Below, in pieces: positions 44,749 to 54,028 of a stretch of DNA of 64,000 bases; positions within the stretch are counted from its first letter, which is position 1, and each line of letters starts with the position of its first letter. The stretch comes from Dermabacter sp. Its GTDB lineage: Bacteria > Actinomycetota > Actinomycetes > Actinomycetales > Dermabacteraceae. The notes below the pieces were generated by a model. It was not told the origin of the DNA and searched no databases. It saw only the letters and a list, made by a program, of their open reading frames with translations. The position numbers and the translations under genes were made by a program. The stretch covers positions 351,484 to 415,483 of the forward strand of contig JAUNTX010000001.1 of NCBI GenBank assembly GCA_030538475.1, written 5' to 3'.

Positions 44749-47370
44749 ATGACCGAGACCCCTCAGGTAACGGCAGACACCACCAACCAGGACATGGTTG
44801 ACGCGCTCGCCGCTCAGGGCACCGAAGCGCTCCGCGCCTTCCGGGACTTCACCCAGGAGCAGGTCGATCACATCGTTCACCAGGCCGCCCTCGCCGCCGT
44901 CGATCAGCACATGCCGATCGCCAAGCACGCCGCCGAAGAAACCGGCCGCGGCATCTACGAAGACAAGTGCATCAAGAACCTCTTCGCCTCCGAGTACATC
45001 TGGAACTCGATCAAGAACAACAAGACCGTGGGCATCATCCACGAAGACAAGCAGCGCGGCGTCATTGAAATCGCCGAGCCCGTCGGCGTGGTCGCAGGCG
45101 TCACCCCCACCACCAACCCCACCTCGACCACGATCTTCAAGGCCCTCATCGCCCTGAAGACCCGCAACCCGATCGTGTTCGCCTTCCACCCGAGCGCGCA
45201 GGAATCCTCCGCGCACGCGGCCCGCGTCGTGTACGAAGCGGCCGTCGCCGCCGGCGCCCCCGAGCACTGCGTGCAGTGGATCGACACCCCGTCGGTCGAG
45301 GCCACCGGCCTGCTCATGAACCACCCTCAGATCGCCCTCGTGCTCGCCACGGGCGGCTCCGGCATGGTCAAGGCCGCCTACTCGACCGGCAAGCCCGCCC
45401 TCGGCGTCGGCCCCGGCAACGTCCCCGTCTACGTGGACAAGACCGCCAAGATCGACCGCACCGTCAACGACCTCCTGCTGTCGAAGACGTTCGACTCCGG
45501 CATGATCTGCGCATCCGAGCAGTCCGTGCTCGTCCACAAGGACGTCGCCAAGGAGTTCGTCGCCGAATTCGAGAAGTACGGCGGCTACTTCCTGAGCAAG
45601 GCCGAACGCGCCAAGCTCGAGAAGTTCATGATCAACGAGAAGGGCGGCGTGCAGGCCTCCCTCGTCGGCTCGACCGCTCTCAAGATCGCCGAAGGCGCGG
45701 GCCTCAAGGTTCCCGCCGACACCAAGGTGCTCCTCGTCCCGATTGACGGCGTGGGCCCCGAGCATCCCTTCAGCCAGGAAAAGCTCATGCCGGTGCTCGG
45801 CTACACGACCGTCAAGGACGCCGAGGAAGGTTTCACGCTCGCCGATCAGCTCCTCGAGTTCGGCGGCCTCGGCCACACCGCGGTGATCCACACCCGCGAC
45901 GACGAGCAGGAGCGGGCCTACGGCCTCGCGATGCGCGCCTGCCGCATCATCGTCAACTCCCCCAGCTCGCAGGGCGGCATCGGCGACATCTACAACGGCC
46001 TCCTGCCGTCGCTCACCCTCGGCTGTGGCTCCTACGGCCACAACTCGGTGTCGCGCAACGTCTCGGCCATTGACCTCATCAACATCAAGCGGATTGCGGA
46101 GCGTCGTAACAACATGCAGTGGTTCAAGCTTCCCCCGAAGACCTACTTCGAGCGGTACTCCACCCAGTACCTGCGCGACATGGAAGACATCTCGCGCGTC
46201 TTCATCGTCACCGATCCCGGCATGGTGCAGTTCGGCTACGTCGATATCGTGCTCGAGAACCTCAAGGCGCGCGGCGACGACGTGCAGTGGCAGATCTTCG
46301 CCGATGTCGAGCCGAACCCCAGCTCCGACACCGTGTTCCGCGGCGTGGACGCCATGAACTCCTTCAAGCCCGACTGCATCATCGCGCTCGGTGGCGGCTC
46401 CGCCATGGACGCGGCCAAGGGCATGTGGATGTTCTACGAGGACGATGCGGCCTCCTACTTCGGCATGAAGCAGAAGTTCATGGATATCCGCAAGCGCACC
46501 TACACGTTCCCGAAGCTCGGCGCGAAGGCCCAGTTCGTGGCCATCCCGACCACCTCGGGCACCGGCTCGGAGTGCACGCCGTTCGCGGTCATCACCGACT
46601 CCGAATCGCACGTGAAGTACCCGATCGCCGACTACGCGATCACGCCGAGCGTCGCGATTGTCGATTCGCAGTTCGTGGACACCGTGCCCGCCCGCACCGC
46701 GGCCGATTCCGGCATGGACGCCCTCACCCACGCGATCGAGTCCTACGTCTCCGTCATGGCCTCGGACTACACCAAGGGCCTGTCGCTGCGCGCCATCCAG
46801 CTCATCTTCGAGAACCTGCCGAAGTCGGTGCTCGAGGGCGATCTGGAGGCCAAGGAGAACATGCACAACGCCTCCGCGATGGCCGGCATGGCATTCGCCA
46901 ACGCCTTCCTCGGCATCGTGCACTCGCTCTCGCACAAGGTGGGCGCCGAGTTCGAACTGGCCCACGGCCGCACGAACGCGATCTTCCTGCCGCACGTGAT
47001 CAACTACAACGCGCAGAAGCCGTACAAGCACGCGATCTTCCCGAAGTACGAGTCGTTCAAGGCCGACAAGGACCTGGCCGACATCGCCCGCTTCATCGGA
47101 CTGCCCGCCTCCACCACGGAAGAGGGCGTCGCCTCGCTCGTCACGGCCGTCACGAAGCTCGCCAACGACCTGGGGATCGAGACCTCGCTCAAGGCCAACG
47201 GCGTGAAGAAGGAGCACCTGGACCGCGTGGTCGACACCCTCGCGGACCGCGCCTACGAGGACCAGTGCACCCCGGCGAACCCGAAGCAGCCGCTCGTGAG
47301 CGAGCTTCGCGACCTCATCTACGACGCCTATGAAGGCGAGATCGAGTTCACGAAGAAGAACGCGAAGTAA
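44749..47370 (+). CDS. adhE: Bifunctional acetaldehyde-CoA/alcohol dehydrogenase AdhE
   Basis: Fermentative enzyme converting acetyl-CoA to ethanol through acetaldehyde and regenerating NAD+. The 873-aa fusion has an N-terminal CoA-acylating aldehyde dehydrogenase with Cys254 (GMICASEQS), TGGSGMVKAAY and GPGNVPVYVD. The C-terminal iron-dependent alcohol dehydrogenase (about 470-873) has ALGGGSAMDAAKGM, DSGMDALTHAIES and HSLSHKVGAEFELAHG, which carry the metal ligands. The ATG at 44749 yields the usual N-terminus. AdhE often forms spirosomes; here it stands alone with its own terminator, implying anaerobic ethanol formation. Confidence 0.97.
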   Translation: MTETPQVTADTTNQDMVDALAAQGTEALRAFRDFTQEQVDHIVHQAALAAVDQHMPIAKHAAEETGRGIYEDKCIKNLFASEYIWNSIKNNKTVGIIHEDKQRGVIEIAEPVGVVAGVTPTTNPTSTTIFKALIALKTRNPIVFAFHPSAQESSAHAARVVYEAAVAAGAPEHCVQWIDTPSVEATGLLMNHPQIALVLATGGSGMVKAAYSTGKPALGVGPGNVPVYVDKTAKIDRTVNDLLLSKTFDSGMICASEQSVLVHKDVAKEFVAEFEKYGGYFLSKAERAKLEKFMINEKGGVQASLVGSTALKIAEGAGLKVPADTKVLLVPIDGVGPEHPFSQEKLMPVLGYTTVKDAEEGFTLADQLLEFGGLGHTAVIHTRDDEQERAYGLAMRACRIIVNSPSSQGGIGDIYNGLLPSLTLGCGSYGHNSVSRNVSAIDLINIKRIAERRNNMQWFKLPPKTYFERYSTQYLRDMEDISRVFIVTDPGMVQFGYVDIVLENLKARGDDVQWQIFADVEPNPSSDTVFRGVDAMNSFKPDCIIALGGGSAMDAAKGMWMFYEDDAASYFGMKQKFMDIRKRTYTFPKLGAKAQFVAIPTTSGTGSECTPFAVITDSESHVKYPIADYAITPSVAIVDSQFVDTVPARTAADSGMDALTHAIESYVSVMASDYTKGLSLRAIQLIFENLPKSVLEGDLEAKENMHNASAMAGMAFANAFLGIVHSLSHKVGAEFELAHGRTNAIFLPHVINYNAQKPYKHAIFPKYESFKADKDLADIARFIGLPASTTEEGVASLVTAVTKLANDLGIETSLKANGVKKEHLDRVVDTLADRAYEDQCTPANPKQPLVSELRDLIYDAYEGEIEFTKKNAK

Positions 47371-47404
47371 CCGGCCGCCCGCCCCGCGGGCCCCGGTGAT
47401 CGAC

Positions 47405-47443
47405 AGGGCGGCGCCTCTTCCCCTTGGGAGGAGGCGCCGCCCT
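47405..47443 (+). terminator. Terminator downstream of adhE
   Basis: A 13-bp perfect stem AGGGCGGCGCCTC/GAGGCGCCGCCCT with inner TCCCC/GGGA pairing, 34 nt past the adhE stop. The T-tract is weak, but the stem is very stable. Confidence 0.8.
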
Positions 47444-47545
47444 CACGCGTGCACATGTCGGTGATCCCGATAATCCCCACCCCACACCTCGCCTGGCGCG
47501 ATAGCCTGGAGTCATCGACCCATCCGCACTCGAAGGAGAGTAGTC

Positions 47546-48469
47546 GTGACCTCACAGCCATCCCCGGACCCCGCTCCCGCCGCCACTGGCGGCAACGCGC
47601 CCATCGCCAAGAAGGCGAAGAAGGCCAAGAAGGGGAAAGCCACCCTCAAGAGCGGCCTTCCGAAGCTTCCGAAGGACGCCTACGAAGCCGAACTGACCCG
47701 GCTGCAAGCCGACCTCGTGGAGATGCAGGCGTGGGTCAAGGAAACCGGGAACCGGATCGTCATCATCTTCGAGGGGCGCGACGCCGCGGGCAAGGGCTCC
47801 GCCATCAAGCGCATCACCCAGTACCTCAACCCCCGCACCGCCCGAGTCGTGGCGCTGCCCGCCCCCACGGAACGCCAACGCACCCAGTGGTACTTCCAGC
47901 GCTACATCGAACACTTGCCCGCCGCGGGCGAAATCGTGCTCCTGGACCGCTCCTGGTACAACCGGGCCGGGGTCGAACGGGTCATGGGCTTTTGCACCAC
48001 GGAGGAATACCGGCGCTTCCTCCACCAGGCCCCCATCTTCGAACGGCTCCTCGTCGAAGAGGGCATCATGCTCTTCAAGTATTGGTTCTCCGTCTCCGAC
48101 CAGGAACAGGAGCGCCGCTTCCGCTCGCGCGCCGAAGACCCCATGCGCCGGTGGAAGCTGTCCCCCATGGACGTCGAGTCCATCACCCGCTGGGAGGCCT
48201 ACTCTCGCGCGAAGGACGAAATGTTCGTCCACACCGACATTCGCGAAGCTCCCTGGTTCACGGTCGAATCCGAAGACAAGAAGCGCTCCCGCATCAACGT
48301 CATGCACCACCTGCTCTCCTCCGTCCCGTGGCAGCGCCTCGAACCGGTCCCGGTCCCCATTCCGCCGCGTCCCGCCGCGACCGGCTACGAGCGGCCACCG
48401 CGCGACGAGTTCCGGTACGTGCCGGACGTGGCCTCGCGCCTTCTGGATTCCCCGCGTATCGACTCGTGA
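47546..48469 (+). CDS. Polyphosphate kinase 2 family protein (copy 1)
   Basis: Uses polyphosphate to phosphorylate nucleotides, or the reverse. The 307-aa protein has a Lys/Ala-rich basic N-terminus (21-32), Walker [10 protein letters not shown] (76-84), the lid segment TERQRTQWYFQRY and the Walker B-like [21 protein letters not shown] start with AAGGAG 8 nt upstream. One-domain length suggests a class I (NDP-phosphorylating) or class III enzyme; the preferred substrate cannot be read. A second PPK2 lies at 61.5 kb on the opposite strand. Confidence 0.93.
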   Translation: MTSQPSPDPAPAATGGNAPIAKKAKKAKKGKATLKSGLPKLPKDAYEAELTRLQADLVEMQAWVKETGNRIVIIFEGRDAAGKGSAIKRITQYLNPRTARVVALPAPTERQRTQWYFQRYIEHLPAAGEIVLLDRSWYNRAGVERVMGFCTTEEYRRFLHQAPIFERLLVEEGIMLFKYWFSVSDQEQERRFRSRAEDPMRRWKLSPMDVESITRWEAYSRAKDEMFVHTDIREAPWFTVESEDKKRSRINVMHHLLSSVPWQRLEPVPVPIPPRPAATGYERPPRDEFRYVPDVASRLLDSPRIDS

Positions 48470-48508
48470 TGAGGCCGGACGCTGCGCGCGACAGGTAGAG
48501 GGGCCGCG

Positions 48509-49684
48509 TCAGTCACTCTGGCCCCGATCAAAGTAGGCGCGCAGGGCCGGGTCCAGTTCGGGGACGGTCTGCGGAGCCCCGCCGCTGCGGATCGAGACGG
48601 CGCCCAAGGAGCCTGCCGCGACGGCCTCCCGGGCCGCAACCACGGACACGTCGGTGCGGCCCCCGCTGCGGGCGAAGCGAAGAAACTCGGCAACGAGCAT
48701 CGGATCGGCCCCGGCATGCTCGCCGTCTCCACGCTCGATCACCTCGACGGCATCGGGCATGCCCGCACCGAGGCGGCGCGTGTTCCACAGATGGATCTGT
48801 TCACCACCCAAATCGCCCATGTTTTCGAGGCGCCCCTCGTCGCCGATGACCGCGTAGTTGCGCCAGTAGTCCGGGGTGAAGTGGCACTGCTGATAGGAGG
48901 CGAGGACGCCGTTATCGAGGGTCATCTGCAACATCGATGTGTCCTCCACGTCGATGACGGGGTTGAGGTCCGTCTGCTTCGCCGGTGGGAACACCTCCTC
49001 GTCGAACCAGTCGAGCATGATCCGGTCGGAGTTGTCGCGCCGCTCGGTCACGTCGCCGTAGACCATGAGGTCGCCGATGCCGGAGACCCGCCGCGTGTAT
49101 CCACCGGCGAGCCAGTGGATGACGTCAATATCGTGGGCGCCCTTTTGCAGCAGGAGCGAGTGGACCCGCGAGCGCTCGGCGTGCCAGTCCTTGAAGTAAA
49201 AGTCTCCGCCCGCGCCCACGAAGTGACGGCACCAGATGGCCTTGACGCGCCCGATGGCGCCCGCATCGATCATGGCCTTCATCTGGCGGATCACGGGCAT
49301 GTGGCGCATGTTGTGGCCCACGTAGAGCCGCGTGCGCGTCTCGAAGGCGCGATCCAGCATCGCGTCGGTGTCCTCGACCGAGATCGCCATCGGCTTCTCC
49401 GTGAAGGTCGGGATCCCGGCCCCCAGGGTCGTCAGTGCGATCGCCGCGTGGGTGTCGTCGGGCGTGAGGATCATGACGGCATCCAGCGGGTGCGATGCCA
49501 GCATGTCCTCCACCGAGCTCGCGAAGGCAACGTCCTCACCGAGGACGTCTCGGGCCCGTGCCCGTCCCCGCTCACTCGGCTCCGCGACCACCACGACGCG
49601 CGAGCCGTGTCCCGGCCGGTGCGCATACCGCGCGAGGCCGCCCCTGGCTCCGAAGCCCACCACTCCTACGCGTAGATCATCCAC
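48509..49684 (-). CDS. Gfo/Idh/MocA-family NAD(P)-dependent oxidoreductase
   Basis: Predicted sugar or inositol-type dehydrogenase. The Rossmann N-terminus (LRVGVVGFGARGGLARYA) and the TFTEKPMAISVEDTDAM block (catalytic EKP) are clear. The C-terminal beta-sheet domain includes QKGAHDIDVIHWLAGG. The start is uncertain: the GTG at 49684 is preceded by GGAGG at a long 12-nt spacing, and GTGs at 49693 and 49711 are also in frame. The substrate is unknown. It is convergent with ppk2 and not in a sugar operon. Confidence 0.9.
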   Translation of the reverse strand: MDDLRVGVVGFGARGGLARYAHRPGHGSRVVVVAEPSERGRARARDVLGEDVAFASSVEDMLASHPLDAVMILTPDDTHAAIALTTLGAGIPTFTEKPMAISVEDTDAMLDRAFETRTRLYVGHNMRHMPVIRQMKAMIDAGAIGRVKAIWCRHFVGAGGDFYFKDWHAERSRVHSLLLQKGAHDIDVIHWLAGGYTRRVSGIGDLMVYGDVTERRDNSDRIMLDWFDEEVFPPAKQTDLNPVIDVEDTSMLQMTLDNGVLASYQQCHFTPDYWRNYAVIGDEGRLENMGDLGGEQIHLWNTRRLGAGMPDAVEVIERGDGEHAGADPMLVAEFLRFARSGGRTDVSVVAAREAVAAGSLGAVSIRSGGAPQTVPELDPALRAYFDRGQSD

Positions 49685-49863
49685 GTGCTGCACCTGCCTC
49701 CGCTCGGTCACTGACGTGGCGGGCCCCCTCGCGCAGAAAGCCGTCGGCGGTGGGGACGAGCGTGGGGGTCATGGGGCACTCTTTTCATCCGGGCGGCGCT
49801 GGCGAACTCCTCCATTGGATCATGCCGCCGGTCCCCGCGCGGGCGATACGGCCGTTTAACGGG

Positions 49864-49904
49864 GCAGCGCCCCGGCCATCCGCGCGGGATGATCGGGGCG
49901 CTGC
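49864..49904 (-). terminator. Hairpin downstream of rplA
   Basis: Perfect arms GCAGCGCCCCG and CGGGGCGCTGC with an inner ATCC/GGAT stem, 24 nt past the rplA stop. Little T-tract, but the position fits the end of the rplKA unit. Confidence 0.7.
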
Positions 49905-49928
49905 GCGCTACCGGTGAGTCGGCGAGGC

Positions 49929-50648
49929 TCAGGCCTCGTCGGTCTCCTCGGTGAGGTTGCGGGTGCGGTTCACATCGATCGGAACACCGGGGCCCATGGT
50001 GGTGGACATGGTGATCTTCGAGATGTAGCGGCCCTTGGAGCTGGACGGCTTGAGGCGAAGGATCTCCTCGAGCGCGGCCACGTAGTTCTCCACGAGCTGC
50101 GTGTCGGTGAACGACGCCTTGCCAATGATGAAGTGCAGGTTGGCGGCACGGTCCACGCGGAACTCGATCTTGCCTCCCTTGATTTCCTCAACGGCCTTGG
50201 CGGTGTCCATGGTGACGGTGCCGGTCTTGGGGTTCGGCATGAGGCCGCGGGGGCCGAGCACGCGGCCCAGCTTGCCTACCTTGCCCATGAGGTTCGGGGT
50301 GGCGACCGCGGCGTCGAAGTCGGTCCAGCCGCCCTCAACCTTGGCGATGAGGTCGTCGTCTCCCACCTCGTCGGCGCCTGCGGCACGCGCGGCCTCGGCC
50401 TGGGGGCCGGTGGCGAACACGATGACGCGGGCAGTCTTACCGGTGCCGTGGGGCAGGTTGACGGTGCCGCGCACCATCTGATCGGCCTTGCGGGGGTCCA
50501 CGCCGAGGCGCATCGCTACCTCAACGGCGGCGTCGAACTTGGCGGGGGAGGTCTTCTGGGCGAGGCGCACGGCATCGAGCGGGGCGTAGAAGCGGCCCTT
50601 GTCGATCTTTGCTACGGCGTCCTTGTATGCCTTGGAACGAAATGCCAT
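49929..50648 (-). CDS. rplA: 50S ribosomal protein L1
   Basis: L1-stalk protein that helps release E-site tRNA, and a translational repressor of rplKA in other bacteria. The 239-aa product has [32 protein letters not shown] and the diagnostic [14 protein letters not shown]. It lies 6 nt after rplK. The C-terminal tail is slightly acidic. Confidence 0.98.
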   Translation of the reverse strand: MAFRSKAYKDAVAKIDKGRFYAPLDAVRLAQKTSPAKFDAAVEVAMRLGVDPRKADQMVRGTVNLPHGTGKTARVIVFATGPQAEAARAAGADEVGDDDLIAKVEGGWTDFDAAVATPNLMGKVGKLGRVLGPRGLMPNPKTGTVTMDTAKAVEEIKGGKIEFRVDRAANLHFIIGKASFTDTQLVENYVAALEEILRLKPSSSKGRYISKITMSTTMGPGVPIDVNRTRNLTEETDEA

Positions 50649-50654
50649 CGTGAA

Positions 50655-51086
50655 TCAGCCCTCCACCGTGATGCCCATGGAACGCGCGGTTCCAGCCACG
50701 ATCTTCGCGGCAGCGTCAATATCGTTTGCGTTGAGATCGGGCATCTTCGTTTCCGCGATCTCCTTCACCTGCGCCATCGTCAGCGCGCCCACCTTCTGGG
50801 TGTGCGGGACGGGCGAGCCCTTATCCAGGCCAGCGGCCTTGAGGATGAGCTTCGCCGCGGGCGGCGTCTTGGTCACGAACGTGAACGAGCGGTCCTCGTA
50901 CACGGTGATCTCAACGGGGATAACACTGCCGCGCTGGTGCTCGGTGGCGGCGTTGTAGGCCTTGGTGAACTCAACGATGTTCACACCGGCGGCACCGAGT
51001 GCCGGGCCGATCGGCGGCGCAGGCGTGGCCTGGCCGGCCTGGATCTGGAGCTTGATGATGCTCGCGACCTTTTTCTTGGGAGCCAT
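50655..51086 (-). CDS. rplK: 50S ribosomal protein L11
   Basis: GTPase-centre protein. The 143-aa product has the N-terminal [19 protein letters not shown] region, with the prolines at which thiopeptide resistance arises, in wild-type form. The C-terminal rRNA-binding domain has [12 protein letters not shown]. It follows nusG by 90 nt. Confidence 0.98.
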   Translation of the reverse strand: MAPKKKVASIIKLQIQAGQATPAPPIGPALGAAGVNIVEFTKAYNAATEHQRGSVIPVEITVYEDRSFTFVTKTPPAAKLILKAAGLDKGSPVPHTQKVGALTMAQVKEIAETKMPDLNANDIDAAAKIVAGTARSMGITVEG

Positions 51087-51176
51087 TGCTCTTCCTTCTC
51101 TTCGTGGTTCGGGCGGAAGCCTGATGCACTTCCTCCCACAGGTGCCCCCGAGCGGGGGCGTGGAGTGCGGCGTCGG

Positions 51177-52076
51177 TCAGATCTTGGTGACCTGATCGAA
51201 GCCGAGCTCCAGCGGGGTCTCGCGGCCGAAGATCGACACGAGAACCCGAAGCTTCTGGTTGGTGGCATCGATCTCTGCGACGCTTGCGGGCATCGTTTCG
51301 AACGGGCCATCCATGACGGTGACGGACTCTCCCACCTCGAAGGCGGGCACGGCCTGGGCCTTGCCGGACTTCGCGCCCGAGCGCTTCTTTTCGGGGAGGT
51401 TCACCGACGGGGCAAGCATCGAGTAAATCTCATCGAAGGACAGCGGCACAGGGTCCGTGCTGTTTCCCACAAAGCCGGTGACGCCGGGGGTGTCACGCAC
51501 CACGCGCCACGAGGCCTCGGTGAGGTCCATCCGCACGAGAACGTAGCCGGGTACGCGCACGCGGCGCACAACCTTCTTCTGTCCGTTCTTGGATTCGGTG
51601 GCGTCCTCCATCGGCACCTCGACCTGGAAGATGTACTCCTCCATGTCCTGCGTGTCGATGCGGGTGGTCAGCTGGGTCTTCACCCGGTTTTCGTGACCGG
51701 AGTAGGAGTGCACGACGTACCACTCGCCGGGCGCGGAGCGCAGGTGGCGCTTGAGGGCCACCGCGGGGTCTTCCACGACCGACTCGGAGTCGGCATCGAG
51801 GAGGGCGGGCTCGAGGTCCTCGTCGGCCTCTACCTCGACCTCAACCTCAACATCGCCGTCGGCGTCCTCGACGCTCTCCGTCGCGGTTACCTCGTCGGCC
51901 ACCTCAACGTCGGCGTCCTGCTCCGCGGCCTCGGCCGGGGCTACCTCGGCGGATTCGCGGCCGGTCACGAAGGCGAGCGCGGAGGTGTCAACCTCGGCGT
52001 CGTCGCCGTGCGTGGGGGCTGCGGGCGTGGCGGCGTCCTCAAAGGTGAGATCTTCGGGGGTGGTTTCTTCGGGCAC
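51177..52076 (-). CDS. nusG: Transcription termination/antitermination protein NusG
   Basis: Couples transcription to translation by binding RNA polymerase and S10. The 299-aa protein has a long acidic N-terminal extension (about 1-110, Glu/Asp/Val-rich), then the NGN domain ([31 protein letters not shown]) and a C-terminal KOW domain ([15 protein letters not shown]). Such extensions are common in actinobacteria. GTG start, AAGGA 11 nt upstream. It lies 30 nt after secE. Confidence 0.97.
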   Translation of the reverse strand: MPEETTPEDLTFEDAATPAAPTHGDDAEVDTSALAFVTGRESAEVAPAEAAEQDADVEVADEVTATESVEDADGDVEVEVEVEADEDLEPALLDADSESVVEDPAVALKRHLRSAPGEWYVVHSYSGHENRVKTQLTTRIDTQDMEEYIFQVEVPMEDATESKNGQKKVVRRVRVPGYVLVRMDLTEASWRVVRDTPGVTGFVGNSTDPVPLSFDEIYSMLAPSVNLPEKKRSGAKSGKAQAVPAFEVGESVTVMDGPFETMPASVAEIDATNQKLRVLVSIFGRETPLELGFDQVTKI

Positions 52077-52106
52077 GACTAATCAGTTCCTTTGAATCTA
52101 GCGGGC

Positions 52107-52367
52107 TCAGGCAGTGAACACGACGCGCGAGAGCGAGCCGAAAACGAAGTCCATGCCAAACACCAGGGCGATCATGATCACGACGAATACGATGACGGTA
52201 ATGGTGTAGGTCACGAGTTCGCGGCCGGTGGGGGTCACGACCTTGCGCAGTTCACCGATCACCTGCTGGAGGAAAATCCAGAGCGCCTTGAACGGGTTCT
52301 TCGTGCCGATGGTGCCATCTGCTTCAAAGTCACCGCGCGCGGGGTCCATGTCCGGATGAAGAGTCAT
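52107..52367 (-). CDS. secE: Protein translocase subunit SecE
   Basis: Clamps SecY in the translocon. The 86-aa single-membrane-span form has a cytoplasmic amphipathic segment (FLQQVIGELRKVVTPTGREL) and one transmembrane helix. The ATG at 52367 has AAGGA 6 nt upstream; the frame's upstream ATG at 52463 lacks one and would add 32 unlikely residues. It sits between tRNA-Trp and nusG, the classic order. Confidence 0.95.
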   Translation of the reverse strand: MTLHPDMDPARGDFEADGTIGTKNPFKALWIFLQQVIGELRKVVTPTGRELVTYTITVIVFVVIMIALVFGMDFVFGSLSRVVFTA

Positions 52368-52535
52368 GCGATTCCTTTGGTCCCATCTCCACTGCTGTGC
52401 ATCGTGCCGTACCGTGCCAGGCCGCGGGAGGTGAGCGCCTAACCGGCCCGTGAGTCGATTCAATCACGAGCGGCGGCGCGCGGCGAGCGCCGAAGCGTGC
52501 GTGACTCCGCACATCCGGGAACCGGAAGTGAGAAG

Positions 52536-52608
52536 CAGGGCAGACAGGACTCGAACCTGCAACCTACGGTTTTGGAGACCGTTGCGCTACCAATTGCGCC
52601 ACTGCCCT
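52536..52608 (-). tRNA. trnW: tRNA-Trp (anticodon CCA)
   Basis: A full cloverleaf can be drawn: acceptor stem AGGGCAG/CTGCCCT, D stem GCGC/GCGC, anticodon stem ACGGT/ACCGT with loop CTCCAAA, and T stem GCAGG/CCTGT with TTCGAGT. The discriminator base is G and the 3' CCA is not encoded. It lies upstream of secE, as in many actinobacteria. Confidence 0.97.
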
Positions 52609-52663
52609 GTGTTTCATCATCGGCGACCGATGAGAAACGGCCCCCGCGGGAGGGCCCTCACCA

Positions 52664-52693
52664 ACTATACGGGACAAGCATGGCCGGGGCCAA
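52664..52693 (-). promoter_or_regulatory. Candidate promoter of tRNA-Trp/secE
   Basis: Minus-strand TTGGCC and TATAGT separated by 18 nt, ending 55 nt upstream of the tRNA. A GGCCC..GGGCC hairpin lies between it and the tRNA. The boxes match the rplJ leader promoter closely. Confidence 0.55.
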
Positions 52694-52803
52694 TCCCCGC
52701 CGCCTGACCCGCGCGGGTGTGATGCAGGCCGCGGCTGGCGCGCCCAGCCACAACCTGGAAAGATTCATCCCACGTGCCATCCGCTACCCAGAGGTGATCC
52801 ACC

Positions 52804-54018
52804 ATGGCGTCCATTCCTCAGCCCCCCGCGCATCGACTGTCCCGGCGCGTGAGCGCCATTGCCGAATCCGCCACCCTCGCCGTCGATGCGAAGGCGAAGG
52901 CGCTCAAGGCGGCGGGCGCGCCGGTCATCGGTTTCGGCGCGGGTGAGCCGGACTTTCCGACGCCCGAGCACATCGTGGAGGCCGCGGTCCAGGCGGCGCG
53001 CGAGTCCGCGAACCACCGCTACTCCCCCACGGCCGGCCTGCCGCAGCTGCGCGAGGCCATCGCGGAGGCGACGGCGCGCATGAGCGGCGTGAGCATCGAC
53101 CCAACCCAGGTGCTCGTCACGAACGGCGGCAAGCAGGCCGTCTACCAGAGCTTCGCGGCGCTCGTGGATCCGGGCGACGAGGTCATCGTGCCCGCCCCGT
53201 ACTGGACCACCTACCCCGAGGCGATTCAGCTGGCCGGGGGGCGCGCCGTCCCGGTCCTCGCGGGTGCCGATCAGGGCTACCTGCCGACGGTTGAGCAGTT
53301 GGAGGCGGCCCGCACGCCCCGCACGACGGCGGTGCTCCTGTGCTCGCCGAGCAACCCCACCGGCGCGGTCATGACCACCGAGCAGGTGCGCGAGTTCGGG
53401 CAGTGGGCGCTCGAGGCGGGCCTGTGGGTCATCACCGACGAGATCTACCAGCACCTCGTGTACGACGGCGCCCGCTTCGTGTCGATCCTCGAGGCGGTTC
53501 CCGAGCTCGCGGAGCAGACGGTCGTGCTGAACGGCGTCGCGAAGACGTTTGCGATGACCGGCTGGCGGGTGGGGTGGATGAGCGGCCCGCTCGACATCAT
53601 CCGCGGCGCCACCAACCTGCAGAGCCACCTCACGAGCAACGTCAACAACGTGGCGCAGCGCGCGGCCCTCGCCGCCCTCACGGGCCCCATGGATTCCGTC
53701 GTGGCGATGCGCGAGGCTTTCGACCGGCGGCGCCAGCTCATCGTGTCCATGCTGTCCGAGATCGACGGCTTCGAGGTGCCGACGCCGCGAGGCGCGTTCT
53801 ACGCCTTCCCCGACGTCACGGGCGTGCTCGGCCGGGACATCCACGGGGTGCGCGTGAGCACGTCGGCCGATCTGGCCGCGCTCATCCTCGACAAGGCCCA
53901 GGTCGCGGTCGTGCCGGGCGAGGCCTTCGCGGCCGACGGTCACCTGCGCTTCAGCTACGCGATGGCCGACGCAGACATCGTGGAAGGCGTGAGCCGCATC
54001 CAGGACCTCCTGGCGTAG
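52804..54018 (+). CDS. aspC: Pyridoxal-phosphate aminotransferase, class I (aspartate aminotransferase-like)
   Basis: Transfers amino groups, probably between aspartate or aromatic amino acids and 2-oxoglutarate. The 404-aa fold-type I protein has N184 (SPSNPTG), D212/Y215 (TDEIYQ) and PLP lysine K247 ([12 protein letters not shown]). The gene is divergent from tRNA-Trp/secE, a neighbourhood also seen in streptomycetes. It lies 10 nt before the deaminase gene, likely co-transcribed. Exact substrate is inferred from subfamily style only. Confidence 0.93.
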   Translation: MASIPQPPAHRLSRRVSAIAESATLAVDAKAKALKAAGAPVIGFGAGEPDFPTPEHIVEAAVQAARESANHRYSPTAGLPQLREAIAEATARMSGVSIDPTQVLVTNGGKQAVYQSFAALVDPGDEVIVPAPYWTTYPEAIQLAGGRAVPVLAGADQGYLPTVEQLEAARTPRTTAVLLCSPSNPTGAVMTTEQVREFGQWALEAGLWVITDEIYQHLVYDGARFVSILEAVPELAEQTVVLNGVAKTFAMTGWRVGWMSGPLDIIRGATNLQSHLTSNVNNVAQRAALAALTGPMDSVVAMREAFDRRRQLIVSMLSEIDGFEVPTPRGAFYAFPDVTGVLGRDIHGVRVSTSADLAALILDKAQVAVVPGEAFAADGHLRFSYAMADADIVEGVSRIQDLLA

Positions 54019-54028
54019 AAGGAGACCC

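Noticed and set aside
44707..47217. Minus-strand frame of over 800 codons opposite adhE
   Set aside because: Same mirror effect of codon bias; adhE is complete and intact on the plus strand.
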